From positions 4,234,001-4,298,000 of the forward strand of contig NZ_CP017704.1 of NCBI RefSeq assembly GCF_002243645.1: DNA of 64,000 nucleotides. The letters are read 5' to 3'. Of the stretch, positions 18,384 through 27,714 are shown piece after piece. The position numbers and the translations under genes are program-made. Every line of letters starts with the position of its first letter. The first letter of the stretch is position 1. The notes below the pieces were generated by a model. It was not told the DNA's origin. It saw only the letters and a list, made by a program, of their open reading frames with translations, and did no database searches. The stretch is from Peribacillus simplex NBRC 15720 = DSM 1321 (GTDB lineage: Bacteria > Bacillota > Bacilli > Bacillales > DSM-1321).

Positions 18384-19133
18384 ATGGATGATCGCAGGAA
18401 AGATATCCGCAATCGTATTGCCAAGAGACGTAAGTTTAATGATAAACCGGCAGGAAGCAGTAGTTGGACGGAGATCAACAATGAGGAACCATATGGGATT
18501 GATTCATATAACGGGTATTCCGAGAAAGATCATCCGCTCTTCAAGAAAGAATATTTTTTCTTTAAAATCCTTGCCAGTGTATGCCTTTTCCTGATTATCG
18601 CGGTGATGTTCAAACACCCTTCTGTGCGGCTGGACCCTGCCAGAAGTTTTGTCACGGAGAACATGAACAAGGAATTTCAGTTCGCTTCAATCTCCAACTG
18701 GTATGAAAGTGCGTTTGGTAAACCGATCGCTTTTTTACCGAATGAAGCCAATACGGAAACTGTTGATTCGAATGAAGAATATGCAATGCCAGCTTCTGCG
18801 AAGATTACCCAAACCTTCGAGACGAACGGTGAGGGAATCATATTGGAAACGAGCAAAGGCTCAAAGGTCGAGGCCGTCAATGAAGGAGTAGTCATTTTTG
18901 CTGGTGAAAAGGAGGGGATTGGAAAGACTGTCGTCATACAGCATGCCAATAAAAGTGAATCTTGGTATGGGCAGCTGGAAGGAATTGATGTGAAATTGTA
19001 TGAGTTCGTTAAAAAGGGCAATGAAGTGGGACAGGTTACACTAAGTGAAGATGGATCCAAGGGCAGATTTTATTTAGCGATAAAAGAAAATGATGCTTTC
19101 GTCGATCCTAAAAAGGTGATTTCCTTTGAGTGA
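18384..19133 (+). CDS. spoIVFA: Stage IV sporulation protein FA (regulator of SpoIVFB)
   Basis: SpoIVFA holds SpoIVFB and BofA in the outer forespore membrane and delays pro-sigma-K processing until SpoIVB cleaves it. The 249-residue product has a basic cytoplasmic N-terminus (DIRNRIAKRRK), a membrane helix (about 60-80, FFKILASVCLFLIIAVMF) and an external LytM/M23-like domain that I judge lacks the zinc ligands. ATG 18384 follows an AGGGGGGGGAA ribosome site; upstream ATG 18360 is inside it. The stop overlaps spoIVFB by 8 bases. Confidence 0.92.
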   Translation: MDDRRKDIRNRIAKRRKFNDKPAGSSSWTEINNEEPYGIDSYNGYSEKDHPLFKKEYFFFKILASVCLFLIIAVMFKHPSVRLDPARSFVTENMNKEFQFASISNWYESAFGKPIAFLPNEANTETVDSNEEYAMPASAKITQTFETNGEGIILETSKGSKVEAVNEGVVIFAGEKEGIGKTVVIQHANKSESWYGQLEGIDVKLYEFVKKGNEVGQVTLSEDGSKGRFYLAIKENDAFVDPKKVISFE

Positions 19134-19992
19134 ATATGGGAAATTGCTGTTTAAAATCAGGGTGCACCCGACATTGTGGTTTGTAATTGGCATCGCCATC
19201 CTCACTGCCCATTTCATTGAAGTGATGATGCTGTTGCTCATCGTCTTCATTCATGAAATGGGGCATGCTGTCTGTGCCCAGCACTTCAAATGGCGGATAA
19301 AGTCAATCCAGCTGCTTCCTTTTGGTGGGGCTGTCGAGACTGAGGAGTACGGAAATAAGAGTTTGAAGGAGGATTTGGCGGTGGTGCTTGCCGGTCCGCT
19401 TCAACATGTTTGGCTCATTGGTGCAGCTTTTTTGCTCTATTTCTTTACCATTATCCCATATGAGCTGTATCAACCCTTTTTGTATATGAATCTTATGCTG
19501 CTGATTTTTAATCTGCTGCCAATTTGGCCCTTGGACGGGGGACGGCTGCTATTCATCGGTGTATCCCTATACTGCACCTTTCTGGAAGCGCAGAAACATA
19601 CACTTCACTTTTCTGCAGTATTCGCTGTCCTGGCTTTTTTGACCTGGCTCATTCTGGATCCGCTCAATTTGAACATCTGGCTCATCATCTTTTTCATAAG
19701 TCTCTCACTCGTAATGGAATGGCGGCAGAGATATTATGCGTTCATCCGCTTTCTTTTGCAGCGCCATTACGGGCATACGAATGATTTGGCGAAACTGAAG
19801 CCGATTTCGGTGGATTCACAAGAACCGATTTATAAAGTGCTGGAACTGTTTCAACGCGGCTGTAAACACCCCGTCATCATCATGAAAAACGGGAAAGAGA
19901 GCGGCTCGTTGGATGAAACGGAAATCCTTCATGCATATTTTTCAGAGAAAATGACAAACGGGAAAATCGGCGACCTATTATATTCTTATTAA
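19126..19992 (+). CDS. spoIVFB: SpoIVFB site-2 protease (pro-sigma-K processing)
   Basis: An intramembrane zinc metalloprotease that cleaves pro-sigma-K in the mother cell. The 288-residue product has HEMGH (in FIHEMGHAVCA, about residues 40-50), the third ligand region WPLDGGRLL, several membrane helices and a C-terminal single CBS domain (about 225-285) that senses ATP in B. subtilis. It starts with TTG 19126 inside the end of spoIVFA, showing translational coupling. Confidence 0.94.
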   Translation: MSEYGKLLFKIRVHPTLWFVIGIAILTAHFIEVMMLLLIVFIHEMGHAVCAQHFKWRIKSIQLLPFGGAVETEEYGNKSLKEDLAVVLAGPLQHVWLIGAAFLLYFFTIIPYELYQPFLYMNLMLLIFNLLPIWPLDGGRLLFIGVSLYCTFLEAQKHTLHFSAVFAVLAFLTWLILDPLNLNIWLIIFFISLSLVMEWRQRYYAFIRFLLQRHYGHTNDLAKLKPISVDSQEPIYKVLELFQRGCKHPVIIMKNGKESGSLDETEILHAYFSEKMTNGKIGDLLYSY

Positions 19993-20034
19993 ATATGTTA
20001 TCCTTTCTTCAAATTGAGGAGAGGATTTTTTTTG

Positions 20035-21507
20035 ATGAAAAAAATGATCGCGAACCTAGCTTCACGCGAAAAAAGAGTGGCCGTACTTGAGAATGGTGTT
20101 TTACGTAAACTTGAAATCATGCCGCCTCAAAAGCGCAGTACGGTCGGTAATATTTATCTTGGGAAGGTGACGAAGGTGTTACCGGGAATGGATGCCGTCT
20201 TCATAGATTATGGTGCAGAGAAGAATGGTTTTTTACACCGTGACGAGATTCCCTCTTTCCAGCTGACAAAAAAAAGTGATGGGAAAGCATCCATCGGTCA
20301 ACTTGTCCGTCAAGGAGAAAAGCTGCTAGTTCAGGTGACTCGGGATGAAACGGGCACCAAAGGAGCTAAATTGACTGGGTTGATCGAGTTTTCAACAGAT
20401 TCCCTCGTATACATACATGGAATAGATTATGTTGGTGTTTCAAAGAAATTCAAAAACGATGATCTTCATAAGCAGTGGCGGGAAACGGCCCTGCAATATA
20501 AAAATCCTGATGAGGGATTGATTGTCCGCACCTCGATGGAGAACGAAAGTGAATCGGTCTTCCTTGACAGGTTAACTGGATTGCGGGAGCTCTATAAAGG
20601 GTTTGAAGTAAAGGCTGCTTCCCTCAAGGCCCCGTCCCTTCTCTATGAGAGGGACGCATACCTTGACATGATCATTTCAGAAATGTCGGGAACGGCGACC
20701 GGGGAACTTACCATCGATGATTTCGAGGCTTATCGGGAGTTGAAAAAGTGGATACAGGAAAACCGTAAGGAGTGGGTAATATCCCATGTATCTGGTCCGA
20801 AGAATGTTTTTTCCGAATGGAATGTGGAAGCGCAAGTTGAGAAAATGGCCAAGAAAATCGTTTGGCTTGAGAATGGCGGATATTTAATTTTTGAAGAAAC
20901 GGAAGCTTTCACCGTAATCGATGTCAATTCAGGTAAGTTCACCGGCAAGGTGGCGAAGGAAGCAACATTGTTTGCGGTTAATCAGGCTGCTGCGAAAGAG
21001 GTAGCCCGTCAACTGAGATTGAGGAATATCAGCGGAATCATCTTGATAGATTTCATCAATATGGACAATTCACGGCATGAGCAGGAAATCATCGAAATCG
21101 TGAAAAAGGAAGCGGTGAGGGATGAGAAGCGAATCCAGGTCATCGGCTTTACGGAATTGGGCATTTTACAAATGACGAGAAAGCGAACCTCCCCGTCTTT
21201 AAGTGAAATGATGTCGGTGCCTTGCCCCGTGTGCAGTGGAAGCGGTAAAATCGAGAGCCCGGAAACGGTGGCCTTCCGGTTGGAACGGGAACTGCTGGAA
21301 CACAGGAAGACGGATGAAGAAGCGGTCTGGGTGGAGGTCAGTAAAGCGGTGGCGGACGTGCTGCTGGGTGAAAAGGAATCATATCGGCCTACACTGGAGG
21401 AATTGATCGCTAAAAAGATATTCCTATCTTTTATCCCAGGTTCGAGGAATGCCTATTCCATCAAGCGCTTCGGGAGCATTCAGGAAATCGGGCGGGCTTT
21501 CGGGTGA
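20035..21507 (+). CDS. rng: Ribonuclease E/G family endoribonuclease
   Basis: A single-strand endoribonuclease for rRNA maturation and mRNA decay. The 490-residue product has an N-terminal S1-containing region (GNIYLGKVTKVLPGMDAVFI), the DNase I-like catalytic part with acidic metal residues in VIDVNSGKFTG and LIDFINMD, and the zinc-link CPVCSGSGK (about residue 405). B. subtilis lacks this enzyme and relies on RNases Y and J; other Bacillaceae carry it before rplU. GAGGAGAGGA (20016-20025) serves TTG 20032 or ATG 20035; I chose ATG. It follows spoIVFB by 42 bases. Confidence 0.92.
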   Translation: MKKMIANLASREKRVAVLENGVLRKLEIMPPQKRSTVGNIYLGKVTKVLPGMDAVFIDYGAEKNGFLHRDEIPSFQLTKKSDGKASIGQLVRQGEKLLVQVTRDETGTKGAKLTGLIEFSTDSLVYIHGIDYVGVSKKFKNDDLHKQWRETALQYKNPDEGLIVRTSMENESESVFLDRLTGLRELYKGFEVKAASLKAPSLLYERDAYLDMIISEMSGTATGELTIDDFEAYRELKKWIQENRKEWVISHVSGPKNVFSEWNVEAQVEKMAKKIVWLENGGYLIFEETEAFTVIDVNSGKFTGKVAKEATLFAVNQAAAKEVARQLRLRNISGIILIDFINMDNSRHEQEIIEIVKKEAVRDEKRIQVIGFTELGILQMTRKRTSPSLSEMMSVPCPVCSGSGKIESPETVAFRLERELLEHRKTDEEAVWVEVSKAVADVLLGEKESYRPTLEELIAKKIFLSFIPGSRNAYSIKRFGSIQEIGRAFG

Positions 21508-21539
21508 AGAGCAGGAATTCTTATAAATATATTGACAGC

Positions 21540-21668
21540 CTTTCCTGTTTCATGTTAGGATTTTAATGTTATGTTTGTAGCACCCGTGCTACAACCGCTC
21601 AACAACAGGTTTTAAGCTTTTGCCTTTCTGGTAAAACGCCTGTGATTGGCGAGTCTGAGACATTTAAG
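21540..21668 (+). promoter_or_regulatory. L21 ribosomal protein leader
   Basis: The sequence before rplU carries structured elements typical of the Bacillota L21 leader: TGTAGCACCCGTGCTACA hairpin (about 21575-21595), then AACAACAGG and GCCTGTGATTGGCGAG pairing regions before the AAGGAGGTG ribosome site. In known cases L21 represses its own operon through this RNA. Assigned from pattern and position. Confidence 0.7.
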
Positions 21669-21679
21669 GAGGTGCAAGT

Positions 21680-21988
21680 ATGTACGCAATTATCGAAACT
21701 GGCGGTAAACAAATTAAAGTAGCAGCTGGCGAAGCGGTTTACATTGAAAAATTAAACGCAGAAGCAGGCGAAACTGTTACATTTGACAAAGTTTTATTCG
21801 TAGGTGGCGAAGACGTGAAAGTCGGTGCTCCACTAGTTGAAGGCGCTACTGTAACAGGTACTGTCGAAAAACAAGGTAAGCAAAAGAAAATCACTGTTTT
21901 CAAATACAAAGCGAAAAAGAACAATCGTAAAAAACAAGGTCATCGTCAACCATACACAAAAGTTGTTATCGAAGCAATCAACGCGTAA
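21680..21988 (+). CDS. rplU: 50S ribosomal protein L21
   Basis: The 102-residue large-subunit protein begins [17 protein letters not shown] and ends with the basic RNA-binding segment [28 protein letters not shown] lies 7 bases before ATG 21680. It is the first gene of rplU-prp-rpmA. Confidence 0.98.
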   Translation: MYAIIETGGKQIKVAAGEAVYIEKLNAEAGETVTFDKVLFVGGEDVKVGAPLVEGATVTGTVEKQGKQKKITVFKYKAKKNNRKKQGHRQPYTKVVIEAINA

Positions 21989-22001
21989 GGGCTGATTCTA
22001 G

Positions 22002-22334
22002 ATGATTAAAGTTGTATTTGATGCTCCGCAGGAACGGATTGCTTCGTTCACCTTAAGCGGACATGCTAATTTTGCTAAAAAAGGTTCTGATATCGTTTGT
22101 GCAGGTGTATCGGCTGTTTCCTTCGGGGCAGTCAATGCGATCATGTCCTTAACGGACGTAGAGCCTGAGATTGAGCAAGGGAGAGAAGGCGGCTATCTTC
22201 GCTGCGTCATTCCGGGGAATCTTTCATTGGAATCGGAAGAGAAGGTTCAGCTGCTCTTGAACAGTATGCTCATATCGCTGCAAACTATCGAACGTGATTA
22301 TGGTAAATACATGAAAATTATCCTCAACCAATAG
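22002..22334 (+). CDS. prp: Ribosomal-processing cysteine protease Prp (YsxB)
   Basis: Prp removes the N-terminal extension of ribosomal protein L27 in Bacillota. The 110-residue product shows the catalytic pair: His21 in SLSGHAN-type context (TLSGHANFAKKG) and Cys33 in DIVCAGVSAV. It sits between rplU and rpmA, whose product here carries the matching cleavage site, so the pair is internally consistent. Confidence 0.95.
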   Translation: MIKVVFDAPQERIASFTLSGHANFAKKGSDIVCAGVSAVSFGAVNAIMSLTDVEPEIEQGREGGYLRCVIPGNLSLESEEKVQLLLNSMLISLQTIERDYGKYMKIILNQ

Positions 22335-22637
<303 letters not shown>

Positions 22638-22665
22638 TTGGCATCTTTGAACAGAGGCTGACTCA

Positions 22666-22756
22666 AAAGGGTCTGATTCCTTCTACAAGACACTATATAC
22701 CGCGTCATTTTTAATAATGGTATGCTATATAGTGATGAAGGGGTCCGGCCCTTTAT
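22666..22756 (+). repeat. Long imperfect hairpin between rpmA and spo0B
   Basis: Stepwise pairing can be traced: AAAGGG (22666-22671) with CCCTTT (22749-22754), GATTCCTTC (22675-22683) with GAAGGGGTC (22737-22745, two G-T pairs), and CACTATATA (22691-22699) with TATATAGTG (22726-22734). This makes an approximately 90-base stem-loop. It could be a terminator-associated RNA or a small miniature element. Another hairpin follows at 22834-22860. The rest of the 22638-23177 gap has no gene that I can support. Confidence 0.55.
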
Positions 22757-22833
22757 TTATACTATAGGAACGAACCAGCAGTTTGCAGGAGACTTTAGTC
22801 ATTAGTATAAGGAAAACAACCTCTGACTTACAA

Positions 22834-22860
22834 AAGGCTCGCCAATCGGCGGGCTTTCTT
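22834..22860 (+). terminator. Terminator upstream of spo0B
   Basis: AAGGCTCGCC / GGCGGGCTTT stem (one G-T pair) around an AATC loop, followed by TTTCTT. Confidence 0.65.
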
Positions 22861-23177
22861 AAACTTTCAGGGGGAGAAATCCAAGATTACTCATCCATCC
22901 GATTTGGTTAAACCACATAGACACTCCAATTCAACTATAATATCTCCAATTGGTGCATAAATAAGGCCCATTCTCTTTTTTAGTTCAAATGGCTCTACCA
23001 TCGTCCAAAGAACTCAGGGTGTGCGGCTGTATTTTTTGGACGGGGGCTTTCATGTGAAGGCATGTGAATCGAGCTTCATTTCCTGTTTGTTGTTTTTTTG
23101 ATATACTGTACAAATGGAAGTATTCAACATGATAGAGCTGAAAAAAAGTTTCTTTATCATAATTGAAGGTGTTAATA

Positions 23178-23729
23178 ATGGATAAAAATTGGACGACTAT
23201 TGAAACTCTGCGTCAAACCAGGCATGACTGGCTGAATAAAATTCAAATCATCAAAGGGAATCTGGAGTTGAACAGAATCGATCGTGTCAAGGGCATCATT
23301 GATGAAATCATTGATGAAATCATTGTTGAAACCCAGAATGAAGCACGCCTCTCCAGTTTGAATTTACCTAAGTTCACCGAGATGTTGTTGACGTCGAATT
23401 GGAATAATGGATCATTTTATTGCGAATATGAAATCATTGATGTTTTTGAAGGCTCAACTGAAATGGACGGGCTGATGTATCGCTGGACAAACGATTTCTT
23501 CAAAATTCTGGATAAGAATCTGGACCCGTTTTTTGAAAATATACTGGCTGTTTCCTTGTGTAAAAAAGAAGTGAGCGATATGCACTGTTCATTTCATATG
23601 CAAGGCAGGTTCATTGATCAATCACCAGTGATCGAGTTTTTGGGAAGTTCATTAACGGCTGAGCAATCAATTGAAATTCTTGAATGTAATGAGGATGAAA
23701 TATTTTTTAAGATGGATATTAACTTTTAG
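23178..23729 (+). CDS. spo0B: Sporulation phosphotransferase Spo0B
   Basis: Spo0B moves phosphate from Spo0F to Spo0A in the sporulation phosphorelay. The 183-residue product has the phospho-acceptor His in TRHDWLNKIQIIKGNLE (His16), a helical hairpin dimer region and a degenerate ATPase-like C-terminal domain. ATG 23178 has AAGGTG upstream; the TTG at 23163 would add five residues. The N-terminus before the His is shorter than in B. subtilis (His30). It precedes obg as in Bacillus. Confidence 0.9.
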   Translation: MDKNWTTIETLRQTRHDWLNKIQIIKGNLELNRIDRVKGIIDEIIDEIIVETQNEARLSSLNLPKFTEMLLTSNWNNGSFYCEYEIIDVFEGSTEMDGLMYRWTNDFFKILDKNLDPFFENILAVSLCKKEVSDMHCSFHMQGRFIDQSPVIEFLGSSLTAEQSIEILECNEDEIFFKMDINF

Positions 23730-23777
23730 AGAAGTATACAGCAAGAAATGACTTGCAGAAAACAAGGAAGTGATAGC

Positions 23778-25067
23778 ATGTTTGTCGATCAAACGAAAGT
23801 CTATGTAAAAGGCGGAGACGGTGGTAACGGGATAGTTGCTTATCGTCGTGAGAAATTCATACCTAAAGGCGGACCTGCCGGCGGAGATGGCGGTAATGGG
23901 GCCAATGTCGTTTTTGAAGTGGAAGAGGGCTTGCGTACATTAATGGATTTCCGTTATCAACGTCACTTTAAGGCACCTCGCGGAGAACATGGCATGTCCA
24001 AAAACATGCATGGTGCGGCCGCAAAGGATATGGTCATCAAGGTTCCACCTGGCACGGTTGTCATTGATGATAAAACGAAGGAAGTCATTGCTGATTTAGT
24101 TGAGCACGGGCAACGCGCCATTATCGCCAAAGGTGGCCGCGGAGGCCGGGGAAATTCCCGTTTTGCCACACCTGCCAATCCTGCACCTGAAATCGCGGAG
24201 AACGGGGAACCGGGCCAAGAACGCGATATAGTCATGGAATTGAAACTATTGGCTGATGTCGGTTTGGTTGGTTTCCCAAGTGTAGGGAAATCCACGTTGC
24301 TTTCTGTCGTATCCGCAGCAAGGCCTAAAATTGCCGAATACCATTTTACGACGATCGTACCGAACCTGGGAATGGTGGAAACGGAAGATCACCGCAGCTT
24401 CGTCATGGCCGATTTACCTGGTCTGATCGAAGGCGCTTCAGAAGGTGTGGGCCTTGGACATCAATTCCTGCGCCATATTGAAAGAACGAGGGTAATCGTT
24501 CATGTAATCGATATGTCGGGTCTTGAAGGCCGAGATCCATATGAAGACTATCAAACAATCAATAAAGAGTTGGAAGAGTATAACCTGCGCTTGACTGAAC
24601 GTCCGCAAATCATTGTAGCAAGTAAAATGGATATGCCGGACTCAGAAGATAACTTAGCGGCATTCAAAGAAAAGCTGGAAGAAGACTATCCTGTCTTCCC
24701 TATTTCTGCCGTGACGCGTGAAGGGATCCGTGAGCTTCTTTATGCAATTGCCGATAAAATCGAAGAGACGCCTGAGTTCCCTCTTGAACATGAAGAAGAG
24801 AATACTGGAATCCACCGGGTTCTATATAAACATACATCACAGACTGATGAATTTAACATTGAACGCGAGTCCGATGGCAGCTTTGCCGTATCAGGATTCA
24901 AGATCGAGCGTCTATTCAAAATGACTGACTTCACCCGTGAAGAGTCAATACGTCGTTTCGCCAGACAGCTTCGTTCATTCGGAGTCGACGAAGGCCTTCG
25001 CCAAAAAGGTGCGACAAATGGCGACATCGTCCGTATCCTTGAATATGAATTTGAATTTGTTGATTGA
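23778..25067 (+). CDS. obgE: GTPase Obg
   Basis: An essential GTPase associated with 50S ribosome assembly and stress signalling. The 429-residue product has the Gly-rich Obg fold ([17 protein letters not shown]...), the G domain with [12 protein letters not shown] (G1), [12 protein letters not shown] (G3) and ASKMDMPD (G4), and a C-terminal OCT domain. ATG 23778 is preceded by GGAAGTGA; the in-frame ATG at 23748 would add ten unlikely residues. Confidence 0.97.
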   Translation: MFVDQTKVYVKGGDGGNGIVAYRREKFIPKGGPAGGDGGNGANVVFEVEEGLRTLMDFRYQRHFKAPRGEHGMSKNMHGAAAKDMVIKVPPGTVVIDDKTKEVIADLVEHGQRAIIAKGGRGGRGNSRFATPANPAPEIAENGEPGQERDIVMELKLLADVGLVGFPSVGKSTLLSVVSAARPKIAEYHFTTIVPNLGMVETEDHRSFVMADLPGLIEGASEGVGLGHQFLRHIERTRVIVHVIDMSGLEGRDPYEDYQTINKELEEYNLRLTERPQIIVASKMDMPDSEDNLAAFKEKLEEDYPVFPISAVTREGIRELLYAIADKIEETPEFPLEHEEENTGIHRVLYKHTSQTDEFNIERESDGSFAVSGFKIERLFKMTDFTREESIRRFARQLRSFGVDEGLRQKGATNGDIVRILEYEFEFVD

Positions 25068-25107
25068 TTGTAAACCATGATGGCAGGCAAAAGGAGGCGT
25101 GCGGAGT

Positions 25108-25557
25108 TTGAATAAGGCCGATCAGAAGTTTTTCCTCGTTCGAGAGGATGTCCTTCCCGAAGCGATGAAAAAAACGCTGGATGCAAAAGAAATGATTGAA
25201 CGGGGAAAAGCAGAATCAGTTTGGGAAGCGGTACAGCGAGTGGATCTAAGCAGGAGTGCTTTTTACAAATACCGTGACACGGTTTTTCCGTTTCATACAG
25301 TTGTTAAGGAAAAGCTGATTACACTGTTCTTCTATCTCGAAGATCGTTCTGGTACTCTATCGGAGCTCTTACGGCTCGTCGCCTCATCCGGATGCAACAT
25401 CATGACCATCCACCAAACGATTCCTTTGCAAGGACGTGCAAATGTCACCCTATCCCTGAATACAGGTGGGATGACGATGAATATTGATGAACTGCTTACT
25501 AAACTGCGTAAAATGGAGTTCGTCGAAAAAGTCGAAATCATTGGTAACGGCGCATGA
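25108..25557 (+). CDS. pheB: ACT domain protein PheB
   Basis: The 149-residue product has an N-terminal helical part and a C-terminal ACT domain ([20 protein letters not shown]), a fold that usually binds amino acids. It has been called a chorismate mutase, but that activity is not supported by the ACT domain; a regulatory role near phenylalanine synthesis is more likely. AAAGGAGG precedes TTG 25108 by about 10 bases; GTG 25099 overlaps the site. It lies between obg and pheA as in B. subtilis. Confidence 0.88.
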   Translation: MNKADQKFFLVREDVLPEAMKKTLDAKEMIERGKAESVWEAVQRVDLSRSAFYKYRDTVFPFHTVVKEKLITLFFYLEDRSGTLSELLRLVASSGCNIMTIHQTIPLQGRANVTLSLNTGGMTMNIDELLTKLRKMEFVEKVEIIGNGA

Positions 25558-25558
25558 A

Positions 25559-25598
25559 AACAGCCTGTACATTTCACATGTACAGGCTGTTTTTATTT
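25559..25598 (+). terminator. Terminator after pheB
   Basis: A perfect 12-bp stem CAGCCTGTACAT / ATGTACAGGCTG with a T-run. Confidence 0.9.
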
Positions 25599-25687
25599 GT
25601 AAGAGGAAATTAACGATTAACTATTGTAAAAAATCAGAAAATGGCATAACATAAACAGTAGATTTTCCGTGAGAAGGAGTTTATAAT

Positions 25688-26563
25688 ATGACATCAAAAA
25701 TTGCATTTCTTGGACCAAAAGCAACGTTCACGGATTTAGCTGTATCGCGACTATTTCCTAATGATATAAAAATACCGATGAACACGATTCCGGACTGCCT
25801 TGATGCTGTTCGGGACGGGGAAGTGAATCACGCGCTCGTGCCGATCGAGAATGCTTTGGAGGGTTCGGTAAATATAACGATGGATTACTTAGTTCATGAA
25901 GTCACATTACCGATGAAAGGCGAAGTGACGATTCCAATCCAACAGCATTATATGGTACATCCGGATCATGCATATCCTGGTTTCAAACCTGACATGGTTT
26001 ATTCGCATTCCCATGCCATCGCTCAATGCCGCAAATTTCTACATAATGAGCTAAGGGGCATTCCTTATGAGTATGTTACATCCACTGCAGCCGCTGCGAA
26101 GATGGTGATGGAGAATCCCGATATCAATATTGCTGCGATTGCAAATGATATGGCTGCAGAGGAGTACGGATTGACGATTGTAAAACAAAATATTCACGAT
26201 TACGAACATAATCACACCAAGTTTATCGTCGTATCCAACAGTGAAGTCGACTATGAAGGGCATTTGACCGTTGAAGGGGACAAGAAAACGACCTTGATGA
26301 TTCAGCTGCCTGCCGACCACTCAGGGCAGTTGCACCAAGTCCTTTCCGCGTTTTCCTGGAGGAAACTTAACCTTTCAAAGATTGAATCAAGACCCATGAA
26401 AACAGGATTAGGCAATTACTTTTTCATCATCGACATTGAAATGCCCCTTGATGATGTTCTCATCCCAGGAGCGATATCTGAGCTTGAGGCCTTAGGGTGT
26501 ACGGTTTCGATCATGGGAAGCTATTCATGCTTTAAAGTCCAAACTGGAGTACCGCAACGATGA
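25688..26563 (+). CDS. pheA: Prephenate dehydratase
   Basis: Converts prephenate to phenylpyruvate in phenylalanine synthesis. The 291-residue product has the catalytic domain beginning KIAFLGPKATFTDLAV, with the TSTAAAAKMV active-site segment, and a C-terminal ACT domain with the ESRPMKTGLGNY phenylalanine-binding motif for feedback control. GAGAAGGAG precedes ATG 25688. A terminator follows. Confidence 0.95.
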   Translation: MTSKIAFLGPKATFTDLAVSRLFPNDIKIPMNTIPDCLDAVRDGEVNHALVPIENALEGSVNITMDYLVHEVTLPMKGEVTIPIQQHYMVHPDHAYPGFKPDMVYSHSHAIAQCRKFLHNELRGIPYEYVTSTAAAAKMVMENPDINIAAIANDMAAEEYGLTIVKQNIHDYEHNHTKFIVVSNSEVDYEGHLTVEGDKKTTLMIQLPADHSGQLHQVLSAFSWRKLNLSKIESRPMKTGLGNYFFIIDIEMPLDDVLIPGAISELEALGCTVSIMGSYSCFKVQTGVPQR

Positions 26564-26611
26564 TTTATCATTTTTGAACTTCAGCTGAGTTTTATACAAT
26601 GAATAAGAAGG

Positions 26612-26646
26612 GTGCCCCGGGAGTATTTCCGGGGCGTTTTTTTGTG
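26612..26646 (+). terminator. Terminator after pheA
   Basis: GCCCCGG / CCGGGGC stem with a GAGTATTT loop and a seven-T run. The remaining 26647-26964 sequence is AT-rich with no gene that I can support. Confidence 0.85.
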
Positions 26647-26964
26647 TGGTTTATATTTACCTTGTACAAGTTCCTAAAACGGTTGGCTGTCATTTTATGA
26701 ATATAGAAATAGGCAGGTAAAGGGCAGGAAGGAAGGCATTCATTTTTTAATTTTGAGGATGATGGGCGAAAGTTTTTCATTATAAATAGAGCACATGATT
26801 CTGGATGAAAAACAAACACCTATTGTAATGAACGCAAATACAATAAGTAAATCCCGGTAGGCCGCCTGTGGAAATAGGAACAGTAATACATACGTTGATG
26901 ACTAAATCAGTGGATGCACCTTTTTTTAATCAAAAATGCAGAGAGAGGGTGGTGGTCAGCAGAG

Positions 26965-27657
26965 ATGGATAGTCAATTCAAAGAAACTTTCGGTTCTTGG
27001 ACTCAAGCGATAGGAACTGTCATTTCTGCTGTTGCGGGTACACCATCCAATGTCTTGGACGAAGAATTTCGTGAAAAGTTGGATTTGATTGGAAATGAAC
27101 TTCAAGCAACAGGAAATGCCCTATTGGCGGACGCAGAAGAAACCTGGTCGCTGGATAAATTCGGTAATGTATTACAGGCGATCGGGAATTCGACGGTTAT
27201 CTTAGGATTAGTCATTGATTTCGATGAAGTAACCAAACAGGAATTGATCATTAAAGGCAATCTGATTCAAGCGTTGGGCGGAGGTACCGCTTTGGCGGGG
27301 GCATTCGAAAATCCAGATGAACCGGAGCAGGCTTTCAATGTTACGGGAAATTTGTTGCAGGCGATTGGGAATTCGATGCAAGCGATAGGTGGAATTGCCG
27401 AACTTAAAAATAGTGTTCAAGATAAAGACCAAGAAAAGGATCAAGAGCAAGAAGAACAAGATAAGGAGGAGCAGGAGCTACAAAAATATCAATATCCTGA
27501 TTTGGAAGAGAAGCCATCTGATGCTGAATTGGTTCAAGTGATGGGAGGCTGGATTCAGGCAGTCGGCTCCGTCATCAGTCTTATAGGGCAGTTGAGAAGT
27601 AACGAAGAAAACTCCGGGGATGACAGCTCAAATGATAGCAATGCCAATGATGAGTGA
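26965..27657 (+). CDS. Repetitive GN-LQAIGN protein of unknown function
   Basis: The 230-residue product is built from about six copies of a roughly 30-35-residue unit centred on a G-N-x-L-Q-A-x-G core: GSWTQAIGTV, GNELQATGNAL, GNVLQAIGNST, GNLIQALGGGT, GNLLQAIGNSM, GGWIQAVGSV. An acidic Asp/Glu/Gln insert (about residues 150-185) precedes the last copy, and the end is Asn/Asp/Ser-rich. No signal peptide is clear. It resembles proteins I recall as DUF6944 repetitive proteins in Bacillus. ATG 26965 was chosen because GAGGGTGG lies upstream. It is flanked by terminators, so it stands alone. Confidence 0.75.
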   Translation: MDSQFKETFGSWTQAIGTVISAVAGTPSNVLDEEFREKLDLIGNELQATGNALLADAEETWSLDKFGNVLQAIGNSTVILGLVIDFDEVTKQELIIKGNLIQALGGGTALAGAFENPDEPEQAFNVTGNLLQAIGNSMQAIGGIAELKNSVQDKDQEKDQEQEEQDKEEQELQKYQYPDLEEKPSDAELVQVMGGWIQAVGSVISLIGQLRSNEENSGDDSSNDSNANDE

Positions 27658-27670
27658 GCATAAGGCCAAT

Positions 27671-27708
27671 AAAAAAACCCTCAAAATTTAGGCTTTTGAG
27701 GGTTTTTC
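27671..27708. terminator. Bidirectional terminator between the repetitive protein and niaR
   Basis: CCCTCAAAA / TTTTGAGGG stem with T-runs on both strands between convergent genes. Confidence 0.88.
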
Positions 27709-27714
27709 GTTAAT

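Noticed and set aside
26592-26819. 75-codon minus-strand ORF after pheA
   Set aside because: Overlaps the pheA terminator, starts with GTG without a ribosome site, and has no recognisable family.
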